The notes beneath the pieces are model-generated. The model ran no database searches, had not been told where the DNA came from, and saw only the letters and a program-made list of their open reading frames with translations. Source: Cytobacillus firmus (GTDB lineage: Bacteria > Bacillota > Bacilli > Bacillales > Cytobacillaceae). Taken from it: a stretch of DNA of 64,000 nt. This document shows, piece by piece, positions 1-8,921 of this stretch; the stretch's first letter is position 1, and each line of letters opens with the position of its first letter. A program made the position numbers and the translations under genes. Location: positions 4,798,001-4,862,000 of the forward strand of contig NZ_CP098323.1 of assembly GCF_023657595.1 (NCBI RefSeq), in the 5' to 3' direction.

Positions 1-2889
1 ACCAAGAACGCCGCCGCGGTCATTGATGCGTTCAAACTCTCTCAGCACCTGCTCTTCCACAAGATCTGTCAGCTCATCCACGATAAAGGCGCCCTGAAGC
101 GGGTTTTCATTTTTCGATAAGCCATGCTCTTTTGTAATGATCATCTGGATGGCCATTGCCCGGCGGACAGACTCTTCCGTAGGTGTCGTGATGGCTTCAT
201 CATACGCATTGGTATGAAGCGAGTTGCAGTTATCCTGAAGCGCCATTAACGCCTGCAGCGTTGTGCGGATATCGTTAAAATCTATCTCCTGTGCATGCAG
301 GGAACGTCCTGAAGTCTGGATATGGTACTTCAGCTTCTGGCTTCTCTCGTTCGCACCATATTTATCTCTCATAACCGTTGCCCAGATGCGGCGCGCCACA
401 CGGCCGAGCACGGTATACTCCGGATCCAGTCCATTCGAGAAGAAGAATGAAAGGTTTGGTGCAAAATCATTGATGTTCATGCCTCTGCTCAAATAGTACT
501 CCACATACGTAAAACCGTTTGCCAGTGTAAAGGCAAGCTGTGAAATCGGGTTAGCGCCCGCTTCGGCGATATGGTAGCCGGAAATGGATACAGAGTAGTA
601 ATTGCGGACCTTGTGGTCAATGAAATACTGCTGAATATCGCCCATCATTCTCAATGCGAACTCCGTCGAGAAGATGCAAGTATTTTGGCCCTGATCCTCT
701 TTTAAAATATCAGCCTGAACCGTTCCGCGGACTGTCTGCAGCGTTTGCGCCCTGACTTCGGTGAACTCTTCAGGTGTCAGCACACGGCCAAGCTCCTGCT
801 CTTTTGCCTCAATCTGCTGTTCGATCGCTGTGTTCATGAACATCGCCAAAATAATCGGCGCCGGCCCATTGATCGTCATTGATACAGATGTAGATGGATG
901 GCACAGGTCAAAACCGGCATACAGCTTCTTCATATCGTCCAGTGTACAGATGCTGACTCCGCTCTCCCCGACTTTTCCGTAAATGTCCGGACGGTAGTCA
1001 GGATCCTCCCCGTATAGGGTGACCGAATCAAATGCTGTGCTCAAGCGCTTTGCGGCATCGTCTTTGGACAGATAATGGAAGCGGCGGTTTGTCCGTTCCG
1101 GTGTCCCTTCTCCGGCAAACTGTCTCTTCGGATCTTCACCCTCGCGCTTGAACGGGAATACACCTGCTGTATACGGGAAAGAACCCGGCACGTTTTCTCT
1201 GTATACCCAGCGGATGATTTCTCCGTAATCTTTGTACTTAGGCAGTGCCACTTTTGGAATGGACAGCCCGGATAAGCTCTTTGTTTTTAAAACCGTCACG
1301 ATTTCTTTATCACGGATTTTTGTTACAAATTGCTCGCCAGAGTATTTTTCCTTCAGATCTTCCCAGCCTGCCAGAATGTTCTTTGTTTCAGCCGTCAGCT
1401 TTTCTTCTGCTGCTGATTTAATGGCTTCAAGCGAAGCAATGACTTCTTCGTTTCCTTCTTGTTCTTTTACAGCAAGAATTGCCCCCTCAAGCTGGAACAG
1501 TTTTCGGGCAAGATCCGCCTGCTCTTCGGCTTTCTTATGGTAGCTGCGGACTGCTTCAGATACTTCGCGGAGATAATAGCGCTGTTCATTCGGGATAATG
1601 ACATTCTGCTTTTCAACTTTTGCATTTTTCGTAAAACTTGTCTTCCAGTCTGTACCTGCTTTTTCATTAATCGTTTCCACCAGTGCCGCAAACACCGCGT
1701 TTGTGCCCGGGTCATTGAACTGGCTCGCAATGGTTCCGTAGACAGGCATGTCTTCAAGCTCTTTTTCAAAAAGCATCCGGCTGCGCTGGTACTGCTTTTG
1801 CACCTGGCGCATCGCATCCTCTGAGCCTTTGCGTTCAAATTTATTAATGACGATCAAATCGGCATAATCGATCATATCAATTTTTTCAAGCTGGGAAGGC
1901 GCACCGAATTCACTTGTCATAATATACATCGAAGCATCACAAATTTCCGTAATGCCGGCATCTCCCTGCCCGATTCCGCTTGTTTCCACAATAATCAAAT
2001 CAAAACCGGCTGCTTTGACAACTGAAATGGCATCCTGAATCGCCAGCGACAGCTCGCTGCGGGAATTTCTTGTTGCCAGGCTTCGCATGTAGACGCGCGG
2101 ATTAAAAATGGCGTTCATGCGGATACGGTCGCCAAGAAGGGCTCCGCCCGTTTTTTGCTTTGTCGGATCTACTGAAAGAATCGCGACTTTTTTCTCTGGA
2201 ATTTCATTGATGAAACGGCGGATTAGCTCATCTGTCAGCGAGCTTTTTCCGGCACCGCCTGTTCCTGTAATCCCTACAACCGGAACCTGCTTTTCGAGGG
2301 ATTTCACTTTCTCCATAACCGGCTCAAGCGCAGCTGCCGCTTCCTTGCCTACGGTTACCTGATGCTCAGCCAGTGTAATCAGCTTGGCAATGGCATTTGT
2401 TTCCCCATCCTGAAGCTTTTCAATCTGCTCGGATGCTTCGGCTGTAAACGTCGGGAAATCACATTCCTTGATCATCTGATCAATCATGCCCTGAAGACCG
2501 TACTGACGCCCGTCTTCCGGCGAGAAAATCCTTGCGATTCCGTAGTCATGCAATTCTTTGATTTCCTTCGGGATAATGACACCGCCGCCGCCGCCATAAA
2601 TGCGGATGTGGGATGCGCCTCTTTCCTTCAGAAGATCATACATATATTTGAAATACTCCACATGTCCTCCCTGATAAGAGGAAATGGCGATTCCCTGCAC
2701 ATCTTCCTGAATCGCAGCATTTACGACTTCCTCCACAGAACGGTTATGCCCGAGGTGGATGACCTCTGCCCCGCTTGCCTGGATGATGCGGCGCATAATG
2801 TTGATGGAGGCATCATGCCCGTCAAATAGACTGGAAGCCGTCACAAAACGAATATGATTTTTCGGCTTATAGACTTCTGGATTGCTCAT
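1..2889 (-). CDS. icmF: Fused isobutyryl-CoA mutase IcmF (3' end cut by window edge)
   Basis: Adenosylcobalamin enzyme interconverting isobutyryl-CoA and n-butyryl-CoA, with its GTPase chaperone fused in. 963 codons are visible; the C-terminus lies beyond base 1. Order: B12-binding domain with the base-off motif D23-G-H25-D-A-S and SYQGGH near residue 73; a MeaI-type P-loop GTPase, GTGGAGKSS near residues 208-216; then the mutase TIM barrel. Substrate residues decide the call: Phe591 in RQFAGEG and Gln735 in GQNTCIF stand where methylmalonyl-CoA mutases carry Tyr and Arg (family knowledge). The start follows a strong AAGGGGGAG site. It is the last visible gene of the acyl-CoA cluster, 49 bp after the TetR gene. 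Confidence 0.95.
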   Translation of the reverse strand, partial: MSNPEVYKPKNHIRFVTASSLFDGHDASINIMRRIIQASGAEVIHLGHNRSVEEVVNAAIQEDVQGIAISSYQGGHVEYFKYMYDLLKERGASHIRIYGGGGGVIIPKEIKELHDYGIARIFSPEDGRQYGLQGMIDQMIKECDFPTFTAEASEQIEKLQDGETNAIAKLITLAEHQVTVGKEAAAALEPVMEKVKSLEKQVPVVGITGTGGAGKSSLTDELIRRFINEIPEKKVAILSVDPTKQKTGGALLGDRIRMNAIFNPRVYMRSLATRNSRSELSLAIQDAISVVKAAGFDLIIVETSGIGQGDAGITEICDASMYIMTSEFGAPSQLEKIDMIDYADLIVINKFERKGSEDAMRQVQKQYQRSRMLFEKELEDMPVYGTIASQFNDPGTNAVFAALVETINEKAGTDWKTSFTKNAKVEKQNVIIPNEQRYYLREVSEAVRSYHKKAEEQADLARKLFQLEGAILAVKEQEGNEEVIASLEAIKSAAEEKLTAETKNILAGWEDLKEKYSGEQFVTKIRDKEIVTVLKTKSLSGLSIPKVALPKYKDYGEIIRWVYRENVPGSFPYTAGVFPFKREGEDPKRQFAGEGTPERTNRRFHYLSKDDAAKRLSTAFDSVTLYGEDPDYRPDIYGKVGESGVSICTLDDMKKLYAGFDLCHPSTSVSMTINGPAPIILAMFMNTAIEQQIEAKEQELGRVLTPEEFTEVRAQTLQTVRGTVQADILKEDQGQNTCIFSTEFALRMMGDIQQYFIDHKVRNYYSVSISGYHIAEAGANPISQLAFTLANGFTYVEYYLSRGMNINDFAPNLSFFFSNGLDPEYTVLGRVARRIWATVMRDKYGANERSQKLKYHIQTSGRSLHAQEIDFNDIRTTLQALMALQDNCNSLHTNAYDEAITTPTEESVRRAMAIQMIITKEHGLSKNENPLQGAFIVDELTDLVEEQVLREFERINDRGGVLG

Positions 2890-2938
2890 CGTTCTCCCCC
2901 TTGTCCGTAAACGCAAGGCTAATCCCTGCGCACTATTC

Positions 2939-3583
2939 TTAAGCTTTTTCCGAGACCTTGCCCGAATCCTTTATTCCCTGGAAAAGAAGATTGGTCTGCA
3001 GCTGGATATACTCCTCAATGCTGTACATTTTCTGCAGGGACCAGCGGCGAAATGCCCACATTTGCCCCTGGACAAAAATGTTATGGGCGATCATTTTGAT
3101 TTTTTCCTCCGGCAGGTCCAGTTCTCCGTTCTCCACGCAAAGGGTAATGACATGCTCGAACATGCCAACCATTTCAATTTCTTTCTTGAGCACATATGGA
3201 AGGGCGTCTTTTGTCAGCGCCTTTACTTCCTGGTACATGACAAGCACTTCATCCTGCATTTCGTCGACCACTTTGAAGTAATCGGCGATGCCCTGTTTCA
3301 GGCTTTCAAGTGTGCCCTGTTTTGTATCAAGGCCTTTCTGAAGCCGTTCGGCGACCTGGTCGTAAATGCTGTCGCAAACCAGGTACAGGACGTCTTCCTT
3401 TGTCCGGATGTATTCATAAAGCGTTCCAATACTAAAACCAGATGCCTTTGCGATCTCTCTAGTTGTTGTACGATGGAACCCTTTTTGGATAAAAAGGGTG
3501 ACGGCACCTTTGATCATCTGATCGCGTCTTTTTTTGACAAGACGCTCATCTTTAACAGAAGCCTGCACTTCCCGTTTTTTCAT
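2939..3583 (-). CDS. TetR/AcrR-family transcriptional regulator of the acyl-CoA cluster
   Basis: 214-aa repressor. The N-terminal helix-turn-helix (residues ~25-70, with [20 protein letters not shown]) is typical of TetR; the rest is the helical ligand-binding domain. It sits between acdA and icmF on the same strand, so an acyl-CoA or related CoA ester is the likely effector and the local cluster the likely target; both are inference. The N-terminus does not resemble my memory of B. subtilis FadR (YsiA), so it is probably not the regulator that binds the FadR-like box before fadF. The 324-bp gap before it holds a dispersed repeat. A 292-codon open frame on the opposite strand is a shadow. Confidence 0.9.
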   Translation of the reverse strand: MKKREVQASVKDERLVKKRRDQMIKGAVTLFIQKGFHRTTTREIAKASGFSIGTLYEYIRTKEDVLYLVCDSIYDQVAERLQKGLDTKQGTLESLKQGIADYFKVVDEMQDEVLVMYQEVKALTKDALPYVLKKEIEMVGMFEHVITLCVENGELDLPEEKIKMIAHNIFVQGQMWAFRRWSLQKMYSIEEYIQLQTNLLFQGIKDSGKVSEKA

Positions 3584-3651
3584 TGTTACCTACCGCCTCC
3601 CGCCATTCATATGCCTGTTTATAAATTTGTTTTAGCTTATGAATTATGCCC

Positions 3652-3842
3652 GTTGATTTCCGCTCCAGGCTGCTCGCTTTCCGCGGGGCAGGCGGTGAGC
3701 CTCCTCGACGCTGCGCGCCTGCGGGGTCTCACCTGTCCCGCTACTCCCGCAGGACGTTGAATAAACTTCCCCGAAAAAAACACCGCACGAAGAAAATGCG
3801 ATAGCATTTTCGAGGATCTCGCACCTTCCGCTCCAATCAACT
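3652..3842. repeat. Dispersed palindromic repeat, family 1, copy 1 (long form)
   Basis: 191-bp element in the acdA-tetR gap. It starts GTTGATT and ends AATCAAC (7-bp terminal inverted repeat); TTCCGCTCCA occurs directly repeated just inside both ends. The core folds: GGTGAG...CTCACC nested in GCGGGGCAGG / CTGTCCCGC. Compared with the copy at 42040 it carries about 61 extra bases, which include their own palindrome GAAAATGC-GATA-GCATTTTC. It has no coding capacity. The remaining gap to 3907 shows no other signal. Confidence 0.85.
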
Positions 3843-3907
3843 CATTACTTAAAACTTAGTCAGCAACTCTAATGCACAACTATCTTCAAAACAGCCCTTT
3901 TAAGAAC

Positions 3908-5047
3908 TTATTTCGTTACCATACGAGAGATTACGAGTCGCTGGATTTCCTGTGTGCCTTCGTAGATTTGTGTGATTTTGGCGTCGCGCATGTAGCGTTC
4001 TACCGGGTAGTCCTTTGTATATCCGTAGCCGCCAAAGATTTGAACGGCGTCTGTTGTTACTTTCATGGCCGTGTCGCCCGCAAGAAGTTTGGACATGGCA
4101 GATTCTTTTCCGTATGGAAGTCCTTCTGATTCCAGCCATGCTGCCTGGTAAGTTAATAGTCTTGAAGCTTCGATGCTTGTTGCCATGTCAGCCAGCTTAA
4201 AGCCGATTCCCTGCTGGGCAGCGATTGGCTTGCCGAATTGGTGGCGTTCTTTAGCGTATTCGATGGAAGCATCCAGTGCACCCTGAGCGATTCCGACTGC
4301 CTGAGCAGCGATGCCGTTGCGGCCGCCATCCAGTGTCATCATGGCAACTTTGAAGCCTTCGCCTACATTGCCAAGCACGTTCTCAACCGGCACCTTGCAC
4401 TCTTCAAAAATAATCTCAGTTGTTGGTGATGAACGTATTCCCAATTTCTTTTCCTTCTTGCCGACAGAGAAGCCTTCAAAGCCTGCTTCCACGATGAACG
4501 CTGTTGTTCCTTTATGCTTGGAGGATGGATCTGTCAGGGCAAACACGACATAGATATCTGCGATTCCGCCGTTTGTAATGAATATTTTGCTGCCGTTTAA
4601 GACGTAATGATCGCCTTCAAGACGTGCTGTCGTTCTCATTCCGCCGGCATCAGATCCGCTGCCCGGCTCAGTAAGTCCGTATGCGCCGATTTTTTCACCT
4701 TGTGCCATTGGCTTTAAGTATTTTTGCTTTTGCTCTTCGTTGCCGAACTTGAAGATCGGCCAGCCTGCAAGGGACGTATGGGCAGAAAGAGTTACACCTG
4801 TAGATGCACACACTCTTGAAAGCTCTTCAACTGCGATGCAGTAAGCCAGGTAATCACTGCCGATTCCGCCGTACTCTTCAGGCCACGGAATCCCTGTTAA
4901 GCCAAGCTCCGCCATTTTGTCAAAAATCTCTCTGTCAAAGCGTTCTTCTTCGTCGCGTTCAGCAGCTGTCGGAGCCACTTCGTTCCTGGCAAAATCACGC
5001 ACCATTTTTCTGATCATTTCATGCTCTTCACTTAATTGGAAATTCAT
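3908..5047 (-). CDS. acdA: Acyl-CoA dehydrogenase (AcdA type)
   Basis: 379-aa FAD-dependent acyl-CoA dehydrogenase that introduces the alpha-beta double bond and passes electrons to ETF. The standard fold is visible: N-terminal helical domain, the [13 protein letters not shown] flavin/substrate motif near residue 130, and the C-terminal YEGTQEIQR with the expected catalytic Glu at about residue 363. The start follows GAGGGACC. Second of two paralogous dehydrogenases in the cluster, 53 bp after the next one. B. subtilis has acdA beside fadF, which supports the symbol. Chain-length preference cannot be read; short or branched chains are likely from context. Confidence 0.93.
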   Translation of the reverse strand: MNFQLSEEHEMIRKMVRDFARNEVAPTAAERDEEERFDREIFDKMAELGLTGIPWPEEYGGIGSDYLAYCIAVEELSRVCASTGVTLSAHTSLAGWPIFKFGNEEQKQKYLKPMAQGEKIGAYGLTEPGSGSDAGGMRTTARLEGDHYVLNGSKIFITNGGIADIYVVFALTDPSSKHKGTTAFIVEAGFEGFSVGKKEKKLGIRSSPTTEIIFEECKVPVENVLGNVGEGFKVAMMTLDGGRNGIAAQAVGIAQGALDASIEYAKERHQFGKPIAAQQGIGFKLADMATSIEASRLLTYQAAWLESEGLPYGKESAMSKLLAGDTAMKVTTDAVQIFGGYGYTKDYPVERYMRDAKITQIYEGTQEIQRLVISRMVTK

Positions 5048-5100
5048 TGTTGGTCCCTCGCTTTATATGGATTCGATAACTTTTTTATAAAAAGGCTGCT

Positions 5101-6231
5101 TTACAGCTGTTTGCTGATGACAATCCGCTGAATTTCGCTTGTGCCTTCATAGATTTCGGTAATTTTTGCATCGCGGAAGTAGCGTTCAACCGGGTAATCC
5201 TCTGTGTAGCCGTAGCCGCCGAATACCTGGATGGCTTCTGTTGTCACGTCCACTGCCGTTTTGGATGCAAACAGCTTTGCCATGGAGGCTTCGAGTCCGC
5301 ACTTGATGCCGCGCTGGCGCATGTCTGCTGCGCGATAGATTAATAGTTTTGCTGCTTCAACGCTTGTCGCCATGTCTGCAAGCTTAAAGCCGACACCCTG
5401 CTGAGCAGCGATCGGCTTGCCGAACTGTACACGTTCCTTTGCATAACCCGCGGCTGCTTCAAAAGCTGCTTCTGCAATTCCAAGTGCCTGTGAAGCAATC
5501 CCGATCCGTCCGGCATCCAGATTAGCCATCGCAATCTTGAAGCCTTCTCCTTCATTGCCGAGGAGATTTTCAGCCGGAACCCGCATATCTTCAAATGTCA
5601 GCTGCAATGTTCTGGAGCCGTGCAGACCCATTTTGTGCTCATCTTTTCCAAACACAAGGCCTGGCGTATCCTTCTCGACAATGAAAGCGGAGATGCCTTT
5701 GCTGCCAAGCTCCGGATTTGTGGAAGCAAATACGATATATACATCTGCTTCGCCGGCATTCGTGATGAACACTTTTGAACCATTAATGACATAATGATCT
5801 CCGTTTTTTACCGCACGGGACTTTAAGCTTCCGGCATCCGAGCCTGCGCTCGGTTCCGTGAGGCAAAAAGCGCCGAGATACTCGCCTGAAGCAAGCTTCG
5901 GAATATATTTCTGCTTTTGCTCTTCCGTACCGAAATAAAGGATTGGGTTTGTTCCAACCGATGTGTGGACCGATAAAATAACGCCAACCGTCGCACTTAC
6001 GCGGGACAGTTCATGGATGGCGATAATATAAGAGGTAAAGTCCATTTCCGATCCGCCGTATTTTTCAGGAATGGGAATCCCCATCAGGCCAAGCTCGCCC
6101 ATTTTGCGGAGAATCTCCCTTGGAAACTGGCCCTGCTCCATTTTTTCAACAAAAGGGGCGATTTCTGCCTGAGCAAAATCGCGCACCATTTTTCTCATCA
6201 TTTCCTGCTCTTCAGTAAATCTCAGGTTCAT
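5101..6231 (-). CDS. Short-chain acyl-CoA dehydrogenase (butyryl-CoA / MmgC-like)
   Basis: 376-aa paralogue of the neighbouring dehydrogenase. It shows [31 protein letters not shown] and the C-terminal YEGTSEIQR with the expected catalytic Glu near residue 362. Start after GGAGGG, 48 bp downstream of the 3-hydroxybutyryl-CoA dehydrogenase in the same operon. The pairing with Hbd and thiolase points to butyryl-CoA (the IcmF product) as substrate, with crotonyl-CoA as product; this is inferred from context. Two dehydrogenases side by side may divide straight- and branched-chain work. Confidence 0.92.
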   Translation of the reverse strand: MNLRFTEEQEMMRKMVRDFAQAEIAPFVEKMEQGQFPREILRKMGELGLMGIPIPEKYGGSEMDFTSYIIAIHELSRVSATVGVILSVHTSVGTNPILYFGTEEQKQKYIPKLASGEYLGAFCLTEPSAGSDAGSLKSRAVKNGDHYVINGSKVFITNAGEADVYIVFASTNPELGSKGISAFIVEKDTPGLVFGKDEHKMGLHGSRTLQLTFEDMRVPAENLLGNEGEGFKIAMANLDAGRIGIASQALGIAEAAFEAAAGYAKERVQFGKPIAAQQGVGFKLADMATSVEAAKLLIYRAADMRQRGIKCGLEASMAKLFASKTAVDVTTEAIQVFGGYGYTEDYPVERYFRDAKITEIYEGTSEIQRIVISKQL

Positions 6232-6279
6232 TTGTATACCCTCCGATGCTGCCTGGGTCTGATGGCCAAGGCTAATGGT

Positions 6280-7131
6280 TTATTCGTAAACGTAGAAGCC
6301 TCTGCCTGTCTTCTTGCCAAGCCAGCCGGCTTTTACATATTTTCTTAACAGCGGGCATGGGCGGTATTTATCATCGCCAAAGCCTTCATGCAGGGTTTCC
6401 ATAATATACAGGCATGTGTCCAGGCCAATGAAGTCTGCCAAAGTCAGCGGTCCCATTGGATGGTTCATGCCAAGCTTCATCACTTCATCAATGGCCTCTT
6501 TTGTCGCGACCCCTTCGTAAAGCGTGAAGATTGCTTCATTGATCATCGGCATCAGGATGCGGTTGGATACAAATCCTGGGAAATCATTTACTTCTACCGG
6601 CACTTTTTTGAGTGTCTTCGTGATGTCTTCGATCGTTTGGTACACTTCGTCAGCTGTCGCAAGGCCGCGAATGATTTCCACAAGCTTCATCACCGGCACC
6701 GGGTTCATAAAATGCATGCCGATTACTTTTTCCGGACGCTTTGTTGCTGCTGCGATTTCTGTAATTGGCAGGGATGACGTGTTGCTTGCCAGAATCGCAT
6801 GCTCTGGTGCAATTTCATCCAGCTGGCTGAAGATCTTCGTTTTAATCTCCATGTTTTCAACCGCTGCTTCGATGACGAGCTCTACGTTTTTGGCGTCCTG
6901 AAGATCGCTTGAAGCGGTTACATTTTTGAGTACTGCTTCCATCTCGTCAGCTGTCATGCGCTCTTTTTCCACCTGGCGGAAAAGATTCTTTTTAATCACA
7001 GCAAGGCCGCGTTCCACAAACTCCGGCTTTAAGTCATTTAAGATGACGCTATAGCCTGCCTGTGCACAAACCTGTGCGATTCCTGAACCCATTTGTCCAG
7101 CACCGATTACCATAATGTTTTTTACGTTCAT
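6280..7131 (-). CDS. hbd: 3-hydroxybutyryl-CoA dehydrogenase
   Basis: 283-aa NAD(P)-dependent dehydrogenase converting 3-hydroxybutyryl-CoA to acetoacetyl-CoA. Rossmann motif VIGAGQMGSGIAQ at residues ~8-20; SNTSSLPITEIA and GMHFMNPVPVMKLVEI carry the family's substrate and catalytic-His regions; the C-terminal helical domain includes LADFIGLDT. The length is typical of the single-domain family (MmgB/PaaH-like). Start after CGGAGGATAC. The upstream gap to the thiolase (281 bp) is filled by a phased word array, unusually long for an operon. Confidence 0.94.
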   Translation of the reverse strand: MNVKNIMVIGAGQMGSGIAQVCAQAGYSVILNDLKPEFVERGLAVIKKNLFRQVEKERMTADEMEAVLKNVTASSDLQDAKNVELVIEAAVENMEIKTKIFSQLDEIAPEHAILASNTSSLPITEIAAATKRPEKVIGMHFMNPVPVMKLVEIIRGLATADEVYQTIEDITKTLKKVPVEVNDFPGFVSNRILMPMINEAIFTLYEGVATKEAIDEVMKLGMNHPMGPLTLADFIGLDTCLYIMETLHEGFGDDKYRPCPLLRKYVKAGWLGKKTGRGFYVYE

Positions 7132-7156
7132 TTTTGTATCCTCCGTTCTTGGGTTT

Positions 7157-7374
7157 GACCGGTAAATTTTTAATAGGTGATCAATTCTCCAAATCGTTTC
7201 TCTGTTTGGCCGGTATTTTTGCTGATATGGCCGGTAAATTCTGCTTCTTGGCCGGTATTTTTATAGAATCGGCCGGTAAATGTTCGTTCCGCCGGGCGTT
7301 TTATCCGCATGGCCGGTAAATACCTGATTTGGGCCGATAAATGGGCCGCTGCACCGATTTTTTGTCCGGTAAGA
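7157..7374. repeat. Phased word array A (21-bp spacing, alternating CCGGTAAAT / CCGGTATTT)
   Basis: Fills the 281-bp gap between the thiolase stop and the hbd start. The word CCGGTAAAT or CCGGTATTT, usually preceded by GG, begins at 7210, 7231, 7252, 7273, 7313 and 7334: steps of 21 bp, with one degenerate word at 7292. The AAAT and TTT forms alternate, giving a 42-bp pair. Outlying words are at 7157, 7354 and 7366. Text between words is not conserved. No protein is credible here. Confidence 0.85.
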
Positions 7375-7412
7375 CGGCTTTTTCCGTGAAGCAGCCGCCT
7401 TACCAAAGCAGA

Positions 7413-8600
7413 TTATTGCTTCGGAACCTCAATCATCACCGCATCGCCCTGGCCGCCGCCGCTGCAGATAGCCGCAATGCCGATTCCGCCTCCGCGGCGC
7501 TTCAGTTCGTGCATCAGGGTCAGAATAATTCTTGCACCGCTCGCGCCAATTGGGTGGCCAAGAGCCACGGCCCCGCCGTTGACGTTTACTTTTTCAGCAT
7601 CAAGGCCGGCAATTTTTCCGCTTGTAAGTGCCACGGCTGCAAATGCTTCATTTATTTCAAATAGATCAATCTCTTCAAGGGTTTTTCCTGTCTTTTTCAA
7701 AAGAGCATTAATGACAAGGCCCGGTGTCTGCGGGAAGTCTTTGGCTTCCACAGCAAGAGCTGTATGGCCGAGAATATAAGCTTCCGGTTTTTTGCCTTCG
7801 CGTTCTGCACGTTCTTCGCTCATCAATACCAATGCTGCTGCTCCGTCGTTGACGCCAGGCGCATTACCGGCAGTGATCGTTCCGTCGGAGTTAAAAGCAG
7901 ATCCGAGCTTGGCGAGCTTTTCTAAAGAAGTATCTTTACGGGGAGACTCATCCTGAGAAACAACGACCGGTTCCCCTTTTCGCTGAGGAACTTCCACCGG
8001 AACGATTTCTTCTGCCAGTTTGCCGGATTCGATTGCAGCAAGTGCACGTTCATGGCTTCTCAGTGCCCAATTGTCCTGCTCTTCACGGCTGATTTCGAAT
8101 TCTTTCGCTGTCGAGTTTCCGTACGTTCCCATATGGACGCCTGTAAAGCTGCAGCTTAAACCGTCGTAGACCATTAAATCCTTGACCGTTGAATCACCCA
8201 TGCGCAGGCCCCAGCGTGCTTTTGGCAAAATGTATGGCGCGTTGCTCATGGACTCCATGCCGCCGGCAACGATGACTTCCTCGTCACCCGCACGGATGAT
8301 CTGGTCTCCTAATGTGACGCTTCGCATTCCGGAAGCACACACTTTATTGATCGTTTCTGTTTTCACTTCCCACGGCAAGCCTGCTTTTCTGGCAGCCTGG
8401 CGTGAAGGGATTTGCCCCTGTCCTCCCTGGAGAACGGTTCCGATAATCACTTCGTCAACATCCTCCGGGTTAACGCCGGCACGGTTCAGCGCTTCTTTAA
8501 CTGCAAATCCGCCAAGATCAGAAGCTGTAAAGGTGCTGAGACCTCCTGCAAATTTTCCAAATGGTGTTCTTACTCCGCTAAGAATTACGGTTTTCCCCAT
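7413..8600 (-). CDS. thl: Acetyl-CoA acetyltransferase (thiolase)
   Basis: 395-aa thiolase cleaving acetoacetyl-CoA to two acetyl-CoA, or the reverse. Active-site Cys lies in VCASGMRSV near residue 90; [19 protein letters not shown] and the C-terminal CSGGGQGDA supply the catalytic His and second Cys. Start after CAAGGAGCG. It heads the downstream part of the cluster: a 321-bp gap separates it from fadF and holds a near-consensus CcpA cre. The B. subtilis counterpart in a similar operon is mmgA, also catabolite-controlled as far as I know. Confidence 0.95.
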   Translation of the reverse strand: MGKTVILSGVRTPFGKFAGGLSTFTASDLGGFAVKEALNRAGVNPEDVDEVIIGTVLQGGQGQIPSRQAARKAGLPWEVKTETINKVCASGMRSVTLGDQIIRAGDEEVIVAGGMESMSNAPYILPKARWGLRMGDSTVKDLMVYDGLSCSFTGVHMGTYGNSTAKEFEISREEQDNWALRSHERALAAIESGKLAEEIVPVEVPQRKGEPVVVSQDESPRKDTSLEKLAKLGSAFNSDGTITAGNAPGVNDGAAALVLMSEERAEREGKKPEAYILGHTALAVEAKDFPQTPGLVINALLKKTGKTLEEIDLFEINEAFAAVALTSGKIAGLDAEKVNVNGGAVALGHPIGASGARIILTLMHELKRRGGGIGIAAICSGGGQGDAVMIEVPKQ

Positions 8601-8718
8601 AAAGAATCGCTCCTTGTACTATTAATTTAAAATGTTCGAAAAATTGATTAGAAAAAAATAGAGTCTCTGCTGCAGGTCTAGTTGAAGTTAACTGTTTGTG
8701 AAGGTGCTGGTCATTGAC

Positions 8719-8732
8719 TGAACGCTCGCTCG
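8719..8732. promoter_or_regulatory. Possible degenerate FadR-like site before the thiolase
   Basis: TGAACGCTCGCTCG matches 10 of 14 positions of the palindrome TGAATGCTCATTCA found in the fadF promoter; all four differences are transitions. It lies about 120 bp upstream of the thiolase start, within its probable leader. Weak on its own; listed because it sits in the same regulon. Confidence 0.25.
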
Positions 8733-8781
8733 AAAGGACTGCGACAAAAGGATTCACCCGATCTTCAGTCACCCAGCAAAA

Positions 8782-8795
8782 TTGTAAGCGCTTTA
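8782..8795. promoter_or_regulatory. CcpA cre-like operator upstream of the thiolase operon
   Basis: TTGTAAGCGCTTTA matches 13 of 14 positions of the cre consensus WTGNAARCGYWWWC (last base A instead of C). On the minus strand it falls just downstream of an AT-rich TAAAAT that could be the -10 of the thl promoter, a position expected to give repression by blocking transcription. The rest of the 8601-8921 gap shows only the weak site at 8719. Confidence 0.7.
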
Positions 8796-8921
8796 TCATT
8801 TTCTATTTTACTAGAAAAATAGCAGAAATTGAAACACTTTACACAAAATTCAGGCAAAAACATTTTTCGTCAAAATGCATTACAGGAATTTTGGCTGTGC
8901 TTCAATTTCCGCTTTCAATAT

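Noticed and set aside
2939..3583. Naming the cluster TetR gene fadR
   Set aside because: Its N-terminal sequence does not match B. subtilis FadR as I remember it; only context would support it.
2882..3760. 292-codon open frame on the + strand
   Set aside because: Antisense shadow of the TetR gene and of repeat family 1; no family resemblance or ribosome site.
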